DNA of 64,000 nucleotides, from assembly GCA_019637395.1 (NCBI GenBank), contig JAHBVR010000003.1:124001-188000 (forward strand), given 5' to 3'. The DNA comes from Vulcanimicrobiota bacterium. GTDB lineage: Bacteria > Vulcanimicrobiota > Xenobia > Xenobiales > JADMJV01. Under the pieces are notes generated by a model, which was not told where the DNA came from, did no database searches, and worked only from the letters and a program-made list of their open reading frames with translations. The translations under genes were made by a program, and so were the position numbers. Positions 15,995 to 24,431 of the stretch are shown here, piece after piece (position 1 is the first letter of the stretch; the number at the start of each line of letters is the position of its first letter).

Positions 15995-16830
15995 AACGGC
16001 GGGGTCTCACCCTGGCGGAAGCCATCGTTTCGATCTTCGTGATGTTGGCCGGCGTGGTGGTGATGGTCCGGCTCTTTCATACCAGTCTTCGCTACCAGAC
16101 CCTGGTGGATAACCAGTCGACCGCCGTGATGCTGGCCGAGCGCGAGATGGAGCGGGTGCGAGGCTGGAGTCGGAAAAACCACACGAGTCCCGGTGCCGCT
16201 TTAGACTTCAACCATTTCCTGAGCGATAACTACCCGGGCAAGACCGCCTACGAAGACCCCGACTTTTCAGGTTTTCAGATCCAAACCAGGGCGATGGCCA
16301 ACGCCATTTACAGCCCCTGCTCGCTTTTCGAACTGCTCTATCCCGCCGCGGAGCGCCGTGTCATCCGCAATTCGGCTCGCAAGATCACGGTCACCGTTTC
16401 CTGGGGTTGGGACCCCTACAATTCGGCCCCTCTGAAACATGAATTGACCAGCCTGGTGGCCTGGCCGACCTGCAACGTTCCGCCCAGCCCGCCCGCCACC
16501 GCCACGGTAACGGGAGCGGGAAGCTCCATTCCTCAAGGCGGTCCCATGCCGGTCACGGTGTCGGCCGTCAACACCGACAACCAGGCCCTGGAAGATCTTT
16601 TCTACGGATACATCGTGCAGCCCGGAAACGGTAACCAGGGCGGTGGTTTCGGTTCCGTCAGCGACGACCGGGACGGCCGGGCCGCCACGTTGCATAACTA
16701 TATTCTCAGTGGCACGGTTCCACCCGTGGTAACCGGTTACGGCGTGGGCAAGTGCGACCTGAGAGCGCGAGCTCGCTACCGGGGCATCATCGTGGAGGGA
16801 GTCAAAACAGACATTGACATGCTCCCCTAA
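15991..16830 (+). CDS. PilV-like minor pilin
   Basis: 279 residues. The prepilin leader MKRRG is followed by LTLAEAIVSIFVMLAGVVVM, which is processed after Gly and becomes the membrane-spanning N-terminal helix. The sequence layout resembles PilV/GspI-type minor pilins: helix, then a variable beta-rich domain of about 200 residues that includes a Pro-rich linker (PPSPPATATVTGAG) and an immunoglobulin-like segment. The start at 15991 makes a 4-base ATGA overlap with the propeller-pilin gene. The frame is open farther upstream, but that part lies within the previous gene. It has a counterpart at 28054 in operon 2. Confidence 0.82.
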   Translation: MKRRGLTLAEAIVSIFVMLAGVVVMVRLFHTSLRYQTLVDNQSTAVMLAEREMERVRGWSRKNHTSPGAALDFNHFLSDNYPGKTAYEDPDFSGFQIQTRAMANAIYSPCSLFELLYPAAERRVIRNSARKITVTVSWGWDPYNSAPLKHELTSLVAWPTCNVPPSPPATATVTGAGSSIPQGGPMPVTVSAVNTDNQALEDLFYGYIVQPGNGNQGGGFGSVSDDRDGRAATLHNYILSGTVPPVVTGYGVGKCDLRARARYRGIIVEGVKTDIDMLP

Positions 16831-17344
16831 GCCTGGCTTCACCCTGCTGGAAAGCCTGATTACCGTCTTTCTGGTCATGTTGGTCTTCGGCTTGGTGGCG
16901 GAATTGCTGATCGGGGCCTTCCAGGTAACGCGCTACGAACGCCAAAAGATGGAAGCCTCGGAAGCGGGGCAACTGGCCCTGACGCGCATCTGCTGCGAGG
17001 TGCGCGAGGCCTGTAAAGTGGAAGTCAACGCCGCCAAGAATGAGCTGATGCTTGCCAAGTTCGACGTCAGCCAGACGGTCGCGGCTCGCTTCGAGTCCAA
17101 CCGCTTTCAACATCTTATCCACGTCCGTTACTACCGGGACAGCAACTCCACTCTGCTGCGCGATGTGCAGGCGGGAGCCACCACCGACACCCACGTGGTG
17201 GCCGACGGCGTTCAAGGAGCCCGTTTTGAATTCATCAACGACGACGTCCATGAGAATTTGCTGACCACCCTTTCTATTTCCATCAAAGGCCAGTTGAAGT
17301 CAATCACCGGCGAGGTCGCGCCCATGGCCTTCTATACGCCGTGA
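16814..17344 (+). CDS. PilW/GspJ-like minor pilin
   Basis: 176 residues. The leader MTCSPKPG is followed by FTLLESLITVFLVMLVFGLV, a canonical prepilin signal with Glu5. The remainder includes a conserved-looking segment RICCEVREACKV, as in PilW/GspJ proteins, which sit near the tip of type IV pili or type II pseudopili. The best start is TTG 16814, overlapping the previous gene by 17 bases; an ATG at 16819 is out of frame (it belongs to the last residues of the previous gene). GGAGGG lies upstream at longer than usual spacing, so coupling to the previous gene is likely. The paralogue is at 27503. Confidence 0.78.
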   Translation: MTCSPKPGFTLLESLITVFLVMLVFGLVAELLIGAFQVTRYERQKMEASEAGQLALTRICCEVREACKVEVNAAKNELMLAKFDVSQTVAARFESNRFQHLIHVRYYRDSNSTLLRDVQAGATTDTHVVADGVQGARFEFINDDVHENLLTTLSISIKGQLKSITGEVAPMAFYTP

Positions 17345-17868
17345 AACCGCGCCGAGGCATACTGCTGGTCACCGCTCTGATGGTTTGCATCGTGCTGTTG
17401 CTGATCGGGATGGGACTGTTGGGGAGTCAGGCCAGTCGCTATGAAGCGGCGCGCCAGAGCACCTACATTTCCCAGGCTCGCCAACTGGCCCTGGCCGGAC
17501 TGGAGGATGCGCGCGTCAAGCTGGAGCTGGACATCCATTTTCCGCCTCCTCCCGGCCCGCAACAGGACCTGTTTTCTTATTCTGAAACGCTGGTGACCGA
17601 TCCCGATCCGAATCGCTGGGGGACCTATACGGTGGTGGTCGACATGACTTATGCCAACGACATCCTCTATCCGCCCCCCACTGTCACCACCGGCCATTAC
17701 ATCGCTGTCACTTCGGTGGGAACCGTGGGGCCTACCGTAAAGCCGATCGCCCAGTATCGTCTGCGCGCCGAAATCGACAACCAGCCGAGCGGGCGGCCGC
17801 CGGTAGCCGGCCTGACCACCAACCGCTTCTTCCGCTACACCCATATCGAAGACGAAGAAATGCCCTGA
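17341..17868 (+). CDS. PilX-like pilus assembly protein
   Basis: 175 residues. MKPRRG is followed by ILLVTALMVCIVLLLIGMGLL: a short basic leader and a long hydrophobic helix, like PilX/GspK-type minor pilins, but without Glu at mature position 5. GspK-type proteins naturally lack that residue. The following segment (YISQARQLALAGLEDARVKL) is the family's characteristic Ala-rich helix. The GTG start overlaps the preceding stop as GTGA. It completes a set of four minor pilins (H/V/W/X types) that could form a priming tip complex; the paralogous set is on the minus strand at 24.9-28.8 kb. Confidence 0.78.
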   Translation: MKPRRGILLVTALMVCIVLLLIGMGLLGSQASRYEAARQSTYISQARQLALAGLEDARVKLELDIHFPPPPGPQQDLFSYSETLVTDPDPNRWGTYTVVVDMTYANDILYPPPTVTTGHYIAVTSVGTVGPTVKPIAQYRLRAEIDNQPSGRPPVAGLTTNRFFRYTHIEDEEMP

Positions 17869-17902
17869 AGGACCGAAGTTTTGCTTACGAGAAGGCGGCG
17901 CC

Positions 17903-18604
17903 ATGCTCTTATCCATCATCGTTCCCGTCTTCAATGAAGAAACCAGCCTGGTCGAAGTGGTCGAACGTCTGTTGGCACTTCCCCTGCCGGAAGGGCTGAC
18001 TACCGAGATTATCGTGGTGGATGATGGTTCCACCGACGGGACGACCCGCATTCTGGAAGGCTTCGCCAGCAATCCGGCTCTGAAAATTCATTATTCAGTG
18101 CTGAACTTTGGCAAAGGAGTGGCCGTGCGCGTCGGCCTGCGCTACGCCCAGGGCGACATCGTGGCCATCCAGGATGCTGACCTGGAATACGACCCCAATC
18201 ATTTGCTGGAGTTGATCAAGCCGATTCGCGAGGGCCGCCAGGAAGTGGTCTACGGCTCCCGCTACCTGGGCACGAATCAGGGCATGGTCGTGTTGCAGAA
18301 TCTGGGAAACCGGATCCTCACGAGTTTTTGCAACTTACTCTACGGCACGAAGTTGACCGACACTTACACCTGCTATAAGATCATGACCCGCGAAGTGGCC
18401 GCCGAGATGTCTCGAGTCTTGACCGCCCGCGGCTTCGAATTGGAAGCAGAAATCACCGCCCGCCTGCTGTTGATGGGCAAAAAACCCTTGGAACTGCCCA
18501 TCCGCTACCTGGCCCGCAGCCGCAGCCAGGGCAAGAAGATCCGCGCCCGCGACGGTTTCAAAGGGCTCTGGTGGATGCTGCGCATCAAGATCTTCGGCTC
18601 TTAA
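17903..18604 (+). CDS. Family 2 glycosyltransferase (dolichol-phosphate mannosyltransferase-like)
   Basis: 233 residues, single GT-A domain. The N-terminus SIIVPVFNEETSLVEVVERL, the nucleotide-binding EIIVVDDGSTDGT and the metal site QDADLEYDP (a DxD-type motif) are all intact. QGKKIRARDGFKGLW at the C-terminus is typical of DPM1-like enzymes, which transfer a sugar from a nucleotide to polyprenyl phosphate. There is no C-terminal membrane domain, so it should be a soluble or peripheral enzyme facing the cytoplasm. It lies 34 bases after the pilin operon with its own GAAGG site, so a link to pilin glycosylation is possible but unproven. Its 3' end overlaps the convergent kinase gene by four bases. 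Confidence 0.88.
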   Translation: MLLSIIVPVFNEETSLVEVVERLLALPLPEGLTTEIIVVDDGSTDGTTRILEGFASNPALKIHYSVLNFGKGVAVRVGLRYAQGDIVAIQDADLEYDPNHLLELIKPIREGRQEVVYGSRYLGTNQGMVVLQNLGNRILTSFCNLLYGTKLTDTYTCYKIMTREVAAEMSRVLTARGFELEAEITARLLLMGKKPLELPIRYLARSRSQGKKIRARDGFKGLWWMLRIKIFGS

Positions 18605-20373
18605 AACGAGTTTCGATGCTTCACCGTCCGGCCGGTCACCAGGTAAACGACGTTTTCAGCGATGTTGGTGGCGTGGTCCGCGATGCGCTCCAGAGAGCGG
18701 CCGACCAGCAGTAGGGCTACCGCTCGTTCGGCGCTCTGGGTTTGCGAGGACATCAGCCCCAGCATGGTTTCAAACACCTGGCGGTTGAGGCTGTCCACCA
18801 CGATGTCGCGGCGGCACACTTCCAGGGCGGCTTCCACATCGCGCTGCACCAGCGCGTCCAGGCTGGCTTTGACCATGGTTTGCACCTGCTCGGCCATGGT
18901 CTGGATATCCACCAGCGGCAGCAACAGAGGCTGGCGCAGCAAATCCAGGGTGCGCTCGGCGATGTTGACGGCCAGGTCGCCGATGCGCTCCAGGTCGGCG
19001 TTGATTTTGAAGGCCATGGCGATCAAACGCAGGTCGCCTCCGGAAGCGTGGCGCTCGGCCAGCAGGCGCAGGCAAATCTCATCGATAACCAGCTCGGACT
19101 GGTCGATAACCCGGTCGCGTTCCAGCACCTGGCGGGCCAATTTGCCGTCGCGCAGCACCAGCGCCTGCACGGAACGACCCACAGCCTCTTCCACCAGGCC
19201 GGCCATCACCAGCAGGCGCTCCTGCAAATGGCTCAGTTCGTCTTCGACCGGCCGGGGCAGTTCCAGGGATTCCACCGAATCCGCCGCGGGCGGCACGACC
19301 TCGTCCTGGTGGTGGGCGGCCAGCGGCAGGGTGAAGCAGAACTGGCTGCCCTCGCCCAGGGCACCTTCCACCCAGCAGCGACCGCCGTGCGACTCTACGA
19401 TGTGCTTGACGATAGACAGTCCCAGCCCGGTCCCGCCCAATTCTCGAGATCGATTCTTGTCCACCCGGTAAAAGCGTTCGAAAACACGCCCGCGCGCTTC
19501 GGGGGGAATGCCCGGGCCCTGATCGTGGACGCGCACCTGCACTCGATGCTGCTCCACCGGGTAGGCCAGGATTTCTACCCGGCCGCCCCGCGGGCTGTAC
19601 TTGATGGCGTTGTCCAGCAAGTTGTCGAGCACCTGGCGGAGCCGGTCGGGATCGGCGCGAACCAGCAGCTCCGGGTCGAGACGGCGGAGAATGCGCACCT
19701 GTTTTTCCGCCACCAGCACCTCGCGGGGCGCCAGCACCTGGGTGACCACCTGGTCGAGCTCGACCGCCGAGAGACGCAGCGGGATGGCCCGGGACTCAAC
19801 CTGGGACAGAATGAGCAGGTCGTCGATCAGCCGGGCCAGACGGGTCGAGTCTTCTTCGATCAGCGCCATGAATCGTCGGTTGCATCCCGGATCCTCGAGA
19901 CCGCCGTCGAGCAGCGTTTCGGTGAGACTGCGAATCGAAGTCAGCGGACTTTTCAATTCGTGGGAAACATTGGCCACGAACTCGCGGCGCAACTGATCGT
20001 AGCGGTGCAGTTCGGTGACGTCTTGAAGCAGCAGCACCACTCTCGCGCCGCCCGGACCGGGGGCCAGGCAGGGCACGCCCTGAGCTCTGAGAATGCGCTC
20101 GCGGGGCGCGAACAAGGGGAAATCTCGCAGCGTAAGCCGGCCGGTGCCCATGACTTCGCGGACCAAATCGTGGAGATCGCGCTGGCGAAGAGTTTCGAAG
20201 AGATTGGCTCCCACCAGAGGTTGCTGGCCTACGCCTAAAAGCGCGCGAGCAGCCGGATTGATAGCTACAAAGTCACCGGCCGCGTCGACGGCCACTACCC
20301 CTTCGGCCAGCGATTCCAGGATGGCTTCGGCTTGCAAGCGCTCGGCCAGGAAATGTTCGAAGCTGTCGGGCAC
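18601..20373 (-). CDS. PAS histidine kinase fused to a PhoU domain
   Basis: 590 residues in the order PAS (about 15-120), HisKA with FVANVSHELKSP (His138), HATPase (N-box NLLDNAIKY 251-259, G1 DQGPGIP 284-290, G2 GGTGLGLS 313-320), a short linker, and a full two-repeat PhoU domain (about 375-590). The two PhoU metal-site motifs are visible as DLERIGDLAVNIAE (460-473) and SLERIADHATNIAE (560-573). There is no membrane span, unlike PhoR. The GTG start at 20373 overlaps the phoB-type stop by one base (TAGTG). PhoU normally restrains PhoR as a separate protein; here both are one chain, which suggests direct intramolecular control of phosphate sensing (inference). Confidence 0.9.
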   Translation of the reverse strand: MPDSFEHFLAERLQAEAILESLAEGVVAVDAAGDFVAINPAARALLGVGQQPLVGANLFETLRQRDLHDLVREVMGTGRLTLRDFPLFAPRERILRAQGVPCLAPGPGGARVVLLLQDVTELHRYDQLRREFVANVSHELKSPLTSIRSLTETLLDGGLEDPGCNRRFMALIEEDSTRLARLIDDLLILSQVESRAIPLRLSAVELDQVVTQVLAPREVLVAEKQVRILRRLDPELLVRADPDRLRQVLDNLLDNAIKYSPRGGRVEILAYPVEQHRVQVRVHDQGPGIPPEARGRVFERFYRVDKNRSRELGGTGLGLSIVKHIVESHGGRCWVEGALGEGSQFCFTLPLAAHHQDEVVPPAADSVESLELPRPVEDELSHLQERLLVMAGLVEEAVGRSVQALVLRDGKLARQVLERDRVIDQSELVIDEICLRLLAERHASGGDLRLIAMAFKINADLERIGDLAVNIAERTLDLLRQPLLLPLVDIQTMAEQVQTMVKASLDALVQRDVEAALEVCRRDIVVDSLNRQVFETMLGLMSSQTQSAERAVALLLVGRSLERIADHATNIAENVVYLVTGRTVKHRNSF

Positions 20374-21074
20374 TAAGAATCTAGCCGATAGCCGGCGTTC
20401 TTCACCGTCACCAGTTGCTTGGATAGCGGACCCAATTTGCGGCGCAACTGACTGACGTGCAGGTCGACGGTGCGCGTACTGATGTTGCTGGCCTGCTCGT
20501 AATCCCAGACCTGGTCGAGCAACTGCTCGCGGCTGAGCACACGACCCTTGGCCTCGGCCAGGGCCTTGAGCAGGTGGAATTCTTTGGAAGTGAGTTCCAG
20601 GGGTTCGTCGTTGAGCAGCGCGCGATGGCGAGCCCAATCGACTTTAAGGGGGCCCAGGGTGAACATCTCGGGCTGCGCGCGGGCGGCACTGAGCGTTTCC
20701 TGGCGGCGCAGGGCGGCTTTCACGCGGGCTACCATTTCGCGGGTGGAAAAGGGCTTGGTGACGTAGTCGTGGGCGCCCATTTCCAGGCCCAGCACCTTAT
20801 CGGTCTCATCCGAGCGCACGGTGAGCAAAATAATCGGGATATGCCTGGTTTCCTCCTGGGTGGAGAGACGCCGGCACAACTCCAGCCCGGTCAGGCCGGG
20901 CAGCATCCAGTCGGAAATAATCAGATCGGGCAGTTGACTGCGGGCCAGTTCCAGCCCCTGCAGCCCATCGTAGGAATAGAGAGTCTCGAAACCTTCCCGG
21001 TCCAGGTTGTAGCGCAGGGCTTCAACGATGTTCTTCTCATCGTCGATAATCAGGATGCGAGCCGGGGAATTCAC
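20373..21074 (-). CDS. phoB: PhoB-type response regulator (receiver + winged helix)
   Basis: 233 residues, the usual OmpR/PhoB length. In the receiver, Asp11/Asp12 and the phospho-acceptor Asp55 (IISDWMLPG) are followed by the conserved Thr (ILLTVRS) and Lys (YVTKPFS). The C-terminal winged helix has ELTSKEFHLLKALAEAKGRVLSREQLLDQVW and ends with RTVDLHVSQLRRKLG, the recognition-helix region that binds Pho-box direct repeats. The GTG start at 21074 places the receiver at the N-terminus and lies eight bases after the stop of the small gene upstream. The kinase-PhoU gene follows with a one-base overlap and pit is nearby, so assignment to phosphate control is well supported by context. Confidence 0.88.
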   Translation of the reverse strand: MNSPARILIIDDEKNIVEALRYNLDREGFETLYSYDGLQGLELARSQLPDLIISDWMLPGLTGLELCRRLSTQEETRHIPIILLTVRSDETDKVLGLEMGAHDYVTKPFSTREMVARVKAALRRQETLSAARAQPEMFTLGPLKVDWARHRALLNDEPLELTSKEFHLLKALAEAKGRVLSREQLLDQVWDYEQASNISTRTVDLHVSQLRRKLGPLSKQLVTVKNAGYRLDS

Positions 21075-21082
21075 CCGGGAGA

Positions 21083-21340
21083 CTACGCCGGGGCGGCCAC
21101 TCGAGCCTTCAGCTGGCTGCGCGAGAAGCGGCGCAGATCGTAACTGAGGCGCAGGGTGCCGCTGGCGGTGCAGGCGCGGGCGCGATGGATGCCCACCACC
21201 TTCAGCCAGCTTTCCTCGAGTTGTTGAGCCAGCGCTTGATTGCCGCGGAGCTGGCTGACTTCGACCACCAACTGGTCGGTAAGGGCTTGTTGGCAAAGCC
21301 AGGGATTGGATAGTTCATCGATACAAGAAAGGTATGTCAT
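21083..21340 (-). CDS. Small protein upstream of phoB, possibly HMA-like fold
   Basis: 85 residues starting at ATG 21340, ending eight bases before the PhoB-type gene. The second half (VGIHRARACTASGTLRLSYD) has the beta-alpha-beta cadence of HMA_2-like domains, in which a segment resembling GVRRVRVNPxTGSVLVxYD is common, but there is no CxxC metal site. That similarity is from memory and weak. No clear Shine-Dalgarno is seen. The composition matches its neighbours and the frame is clean, so I treat it as a real small gene, likely the first of the phosphate-regulator operon. Confidence 0.5.
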   Translation of the reverse strand: MTYLSCIDELSNPWLCQQALTDQLVVEVSQLRGNQALAQQLEESWLKVVGIHRARACTASGTLRLSYDLRRFSRSQLKARVAAPA

Positions 21341-21366
21341 GGTTCTGGCACCATAAGCGCCCCGGG

Positions 21367-22878
21367 TCAGGCTTGTTTTTGGCCAATGTCAGTTCTGTGT
21401 AAGGTGTAGTGGGCGTCAGCCGGCCGGCTGGAGAAATCCGACTTGGGCGCCAGGGAAGTTTTTTCCGTGGGTTCGAGATCAAAACGGGTCATCAACTGGG
21501 AGAGCACCACGGCCGCTTCCAGGCGCGCCAGCACCTGGCCCATACACACGCGGGCGCCGCCGCCGAAGGAGAAGATTTTACCGTTGGCCTGCTCATTGAT
21601 GTCTTGGATGGACATGAGCACCTGAGTCCCGGCCGAGATCCGCATGCCATCCAGGTTGAGGTCTTCCAGCGCTTCCCGGCTGACCAGATAATTGGGAGCG
21701 TGTTCGCGAGTGGTGTCCTTGATAAGGTTACGGGTAACTTTCAAGTCGGTCGTCTGGTCGACGGTAGGCCTGGCGGTGCCGATGGTAGCCTGGTACTCGG
21801 CCCTGAGCTCGGCCAGTTGCTGGGGTTGGTTGACCAGTTCGGCGGCGCTGTAGGTGAGCAGGTTGGCGGTGGTCTCGTGGCCCAGCATGGTCAGCATGAG
21901 CACCTGGTTGCGCAGCCATTCTTTATCCTGGGCCTGGGGATCCGCCAGTAGCGTTTGCAGAGTGGGGGCCGGAGTGGGACTGGCGATGAGGCGGTCGGCC
22001 AGCGCATTCAGTTGGCCTGGCAACTCGGGGTCCTGGTGCTTGAGGCCGAAAAGCTTGTTTTGGGCCAATTTTCCGCCACGTTCGAAGAGCCCGGCCAGAT
22101 TCTCCAGCTCGTCGAGTTCCAGGTTCAATCCGAACATGTGGCTGAGGGCCACATCCAGGGAAAGCGTTCTCAGCTTGAGGTTGAGGTCGATGGGAATGCC
22201 GACGGGCAGGGCGTCCAGATGCTTGTCGGTAAGGTCCTGAAGATGCTGGTGATTTTCTTCGGAGAGCACCGAGCGGCCCACGAAGTGGGGTTGGAGGTTT
22301 TTGCGCTGGGCTTTCCAGGCGGCGCCCTCTTCGAGAAAGATAGCCTGCTCGCCGTAGACCTGGCCGAGCGATTCTTTCTGCAGCGTGGACTTGCCGAATT
22401 GCGTGTTCTTAGGACGCTCGGTGGCCACCAGAATCTGGCTGACCACCTCGGGGCGGGACTCGAAGAGCACGTCGCCGACTTTGACGCTGGCTCCGTAGTT
22501 CTGGTGCAGGCCGTGGAGGAAGTCGACCGGATCGGTCTGTCCCTGCTCCAGGCTTTGCCTGAGCAGGTTGAGAGCCGACCAATCTTGGGTCGGGTTGTTC
22601 TGAGCGGCCTGGGATAGATAAGGGCACAGGCCCTGACGCATCTGGGCCTGGATCTGAGCGGTGGCCGCCTGAGCAGGCCCGCCCAGGCAGGTGGCGGCGG
22701 TCTCGCCCAGGGCGCGGTTCTGGCGGCTGAGGTTGCGGCTCCGGTTGCTCAGTTGGGGACCGACCGGGCACTGCCGTAGCTGTGCCGCGGCCGACAGGCT
22801 GGCGCTGTCCTGAGCCTTTTTAGGAGCGCGTTTCGGTCTCCTCAGGGGGGCCGGAGCGAAGGAGTCGCGGATGAGCAC
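21367..22878 (-). CDS. Atypical cytochrome P450 with N-terminal extension and missing meander
   Basis: 503 residues. The heme-thiolate motif FSFGGGARVCMG is intact, and the I-helix carries LGHETT (A/G-G-x-x-T-type). Two landmarks are unusual. The K-helix ExxR position reads DTTREHAP, so Glu is replaced by Asp. Between AGTQVLMSIQDINEQ and FSFGGG only a few residues remain, whereas P450s normally have about 30 more (the meander with PERF). The first ~100 residues are also extra: basic, Ala/Gln/Ser-rich, with QDSASLSA. The GTG start at 22878 is the best available but not strongly supported. It lies between pit and phoB; its substrate is unknown and catalytic competence uncertain. Confidence 0.8.
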   Translation of the reverse strand: MLIRDSFAPAPLRRPKRAPKKAQDSASLSAAAQLRQCPVGPQLSNRSRNLSRQNRALGETAATCLGGPAQAATAQIQAQMRQGLCPYLSQAAQNNPTQDWSALNLLRQSLEQGQTDPVDFLHGLHQNYGASVKVGDVLFESRPEVVSQILVATERPKNTQFGKSTLQKESLGQVYGEQAIFLEEGAAWKAQRKNLQPHFVGRSVLSEENHQHLQDLTDKHLDALPVGIPIDLNLKLRTLSLDVALSHMFGLNLELDELENLAGLFERGGKLAQNKLFGLKHQDPELPGQLNALADRLIASPTPAPTLQTLLADPQAQDKEWLRNQVLMLTMLGHETTANLLTYSAAELVNQPQQLAELRAEYQATIGTARPTVDQTTDLKVTRNLIKDTTREHAPNYLVSREALEDLNLDGMRISAGTQVLMSIQDINEQANGKIFSFGGGARVCMGQVLARLEAAVVLSQLMTRFDLEPTEKTSLAPKSDFSSRPADAHYTLHRTDIGQKQA

Positions 22879-22906
22879 AGGCTCATCTTGAGCTACGGGC
22901 CTGAAA

Positions 22907-24280
22907 TTATCTTGATAGTCCCAGGTAGAGGCTCAAAGCCAGGGTGATGCAGGCCGGCAGAGTGAGCACCCAGGCCAGACAGATGCTGTAGAGGGTCTTG
23001 CGCTGGAGCTGGCATCTCTGGGCCGACATCGCGCCAGCAATACCCGAGGAGAGCACGTGGGTGGTGCTGACCGGCATTTTCATCACGTCGGCCAGCAAGA
23101 TGGTAGAGGCGGCCACCAGTTGGGCGGCGGCGCCTTGTCCGTAGTTGAGGCCGTCTTTGCCGATTTTCTCGCCCACCGTAACTACAATGCGCCTCCAACC
23201 GACCATAGTGCCCAGGCCCAGGGCCAGAGCCACGGAGACTTTGACCCAGTCGGCTACATATTCGATAGGGGCTTCCAGGGCTCGGGCGGCTTCCTTGATT
23301 TCCTGGGCGTGGGGTCCGCCCTGGTCGGCCAGTTTGCGCAGGCAGCGGGCCTGCAACCCGGTCAGGTCGCGGAAGGCGCTGCGCTCTGCTGCAGGCAATT
23401 GACTGAGGTCGGAGCCCCAAACCCGGGCCGAGTCGAGGAAGGATTGGCGCAGGCCCTGCGGGACGGCGGTGCCGTGCAGGTAGGCCTGCAATTCCTGGTT
23501 GACGGGCAGGCGCGTGTGGCCTTTCGGGAGCAGTTCGGCCATTTGCCGGCAGGCAGCCTGGGCGCGCAGGTTGAGAGCTGAGTCCCCGTGCAGGTTGAGG
23601 GCGAAGCTGGCCGGGGCCATGCCGATGAGAATGAGCATGACCAGGCCCATGCCTTTTTGACCGTCGTTGGAGCCGTGGGCGAAGCTGACTCCGCCGCAGG
23701 TGGCGATGAGCAGCGTGCGGATCCAGAGAGGTGGGGGCGTTTCGCCTTGAGGCGCTTGAAAGAGGCGTTGATCTTTAGTCAGTCGGCGCATCAGGCGCAG
23801 CATCAGATAGGAGCAAAGAAAGCCGAAGAGCGGGGAGATGAGCAGGGCGGCCGTGATCTGGCGGGCCTTGTCCCAGGCCACGCCGTCCTGCAGTGGCACG
23901 CCCTGCTGGATGCAGAAGCCCATCGAAGCACCCAGAATAGAACCGATGAGGGCGTGGCTGGAGGAGGCCGGGATACCCACGAACCAGGTACCCAGGTTCC
24001 AAATCATGGCGGCGCCGAGCACGGCGAAAATCATGGCCAGGCCGCCGCCGGCGGAGAGGGCTTCCATCGGGAAGAGGTGGACGATGGAGTAAGCCACCCC
24101 CACTCCGGCCATCATCACGCCGGCGAAATTCAGAAGTCCAGAAAAGAGAACCGCCCAATGGCTTTTCATTGAGCGGGTGTAGATGACCGTGGCCACAGCG
24201 TTGGCCGTATCATGGAAACCGTTGACGAACTCGAAGGCAAGGGCGCCTCCGACGGCCAGTAGCAGAAGCAGACTGTGCAT
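22907..24280 (-). CDS. pit: Pit-type low-affinity phosphate transporter
   Basis: 457 residues, inner-membrane Pi (metal phosphate)/H+ symporter. Both inverted family signatures are visible: GFHDTANAV near residue 22, and FAHGSNDGQKGMG with the later PVSTTHVLSSG repeat. About ten hydrophobic segments flank a central soluble loop of ~110 residues (from FALNLHGDSALN to APIEYVADW), as in bacterial Pit proteins. The ATG at 24280 is clear. The neighbouring PhoB-type regulator and PhoU-fused kinase are on the same strand downstream, making a compact phosphate-response cluster. A pair of 11-base-spaced repeats upstream could be a regulator site. Confidence 0.92.
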   Translation of the reverse strand: MHSLLLLLAVGGALAFEFVNGFHDTANAVATVIYTRSMKSHWAVLFSGLLNFAGVMMAGVGVAYSIVHLFPMEALSAGGGLAMIFAVLGAAMIWNLGTWFVGIPASSSHALIGSILGASMGFCIQQGVPLQDGVAWDKARQITAALLISPLFGFLCSYLMLRLMRRLTKDQRLFQAPQGETPPPLWIRTLLIATCGGVSFAHGSNDGQKGMGLVMLILIGMAPASFALNLHGDSALNLRAQAACRQMAELLPKGHTRLPVNQELQAYLHGTAVPQGLRQSFLDSARVWGSDLSQLPAAERSAFRDLTGLQARCLRKLADQGGPHAQEIKEAARALEAPIEYVADWVKVSVALALGLGTMVGWRRIVVTVGEKIGKDGLNYGQGAAAQLVAASTILLADVMKMPVSTTHVLSSGIAGAMSAQRCQLQRKTLYSICLAWVLTLPACITLALSLYLGLSR

Positions 24281-24368
24281 AGGTTTTCCCTTGTGGAAGG
24301 ATGGGTGACTTTGGGAAAATCACCGCCTTCAGGGTAGACAGCTCAAGTCGGTTCGACATGTGATTCAA

Positions 24369-24395
24369 GTAAGGTCTGTGTAAGCAAGTTGGTAG
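24369..24395 (-). promoter_or_regulatory. Candidate Pho-box-like direct repeats upstream of pit
   Basis: GTAAG occurs at 24369-24373 and again at 24380-24384, exactly 11 bases apart, with an imperfect third copy (GTAG) at 24392-24395. The 11-base period is that of PhoB-family operators. The site is about 90-115 bases upstream of the pit ATG at 24280. On the coding strand it reads CTTAC-N6-CTTAC. The match is short and not a canonical Pho box. Confidence 0.28.
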
Positions 24396-24431
24396 AAATT
24401 GGGGAGTATCGGTGCGCGATGGTTTGGAAAG

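Noticed and set aside
18742-20238. 498-codon plus-strand frame
   Set aside because: Antisense to the kinase-PhoU gene, whose motifs are unambiguous.
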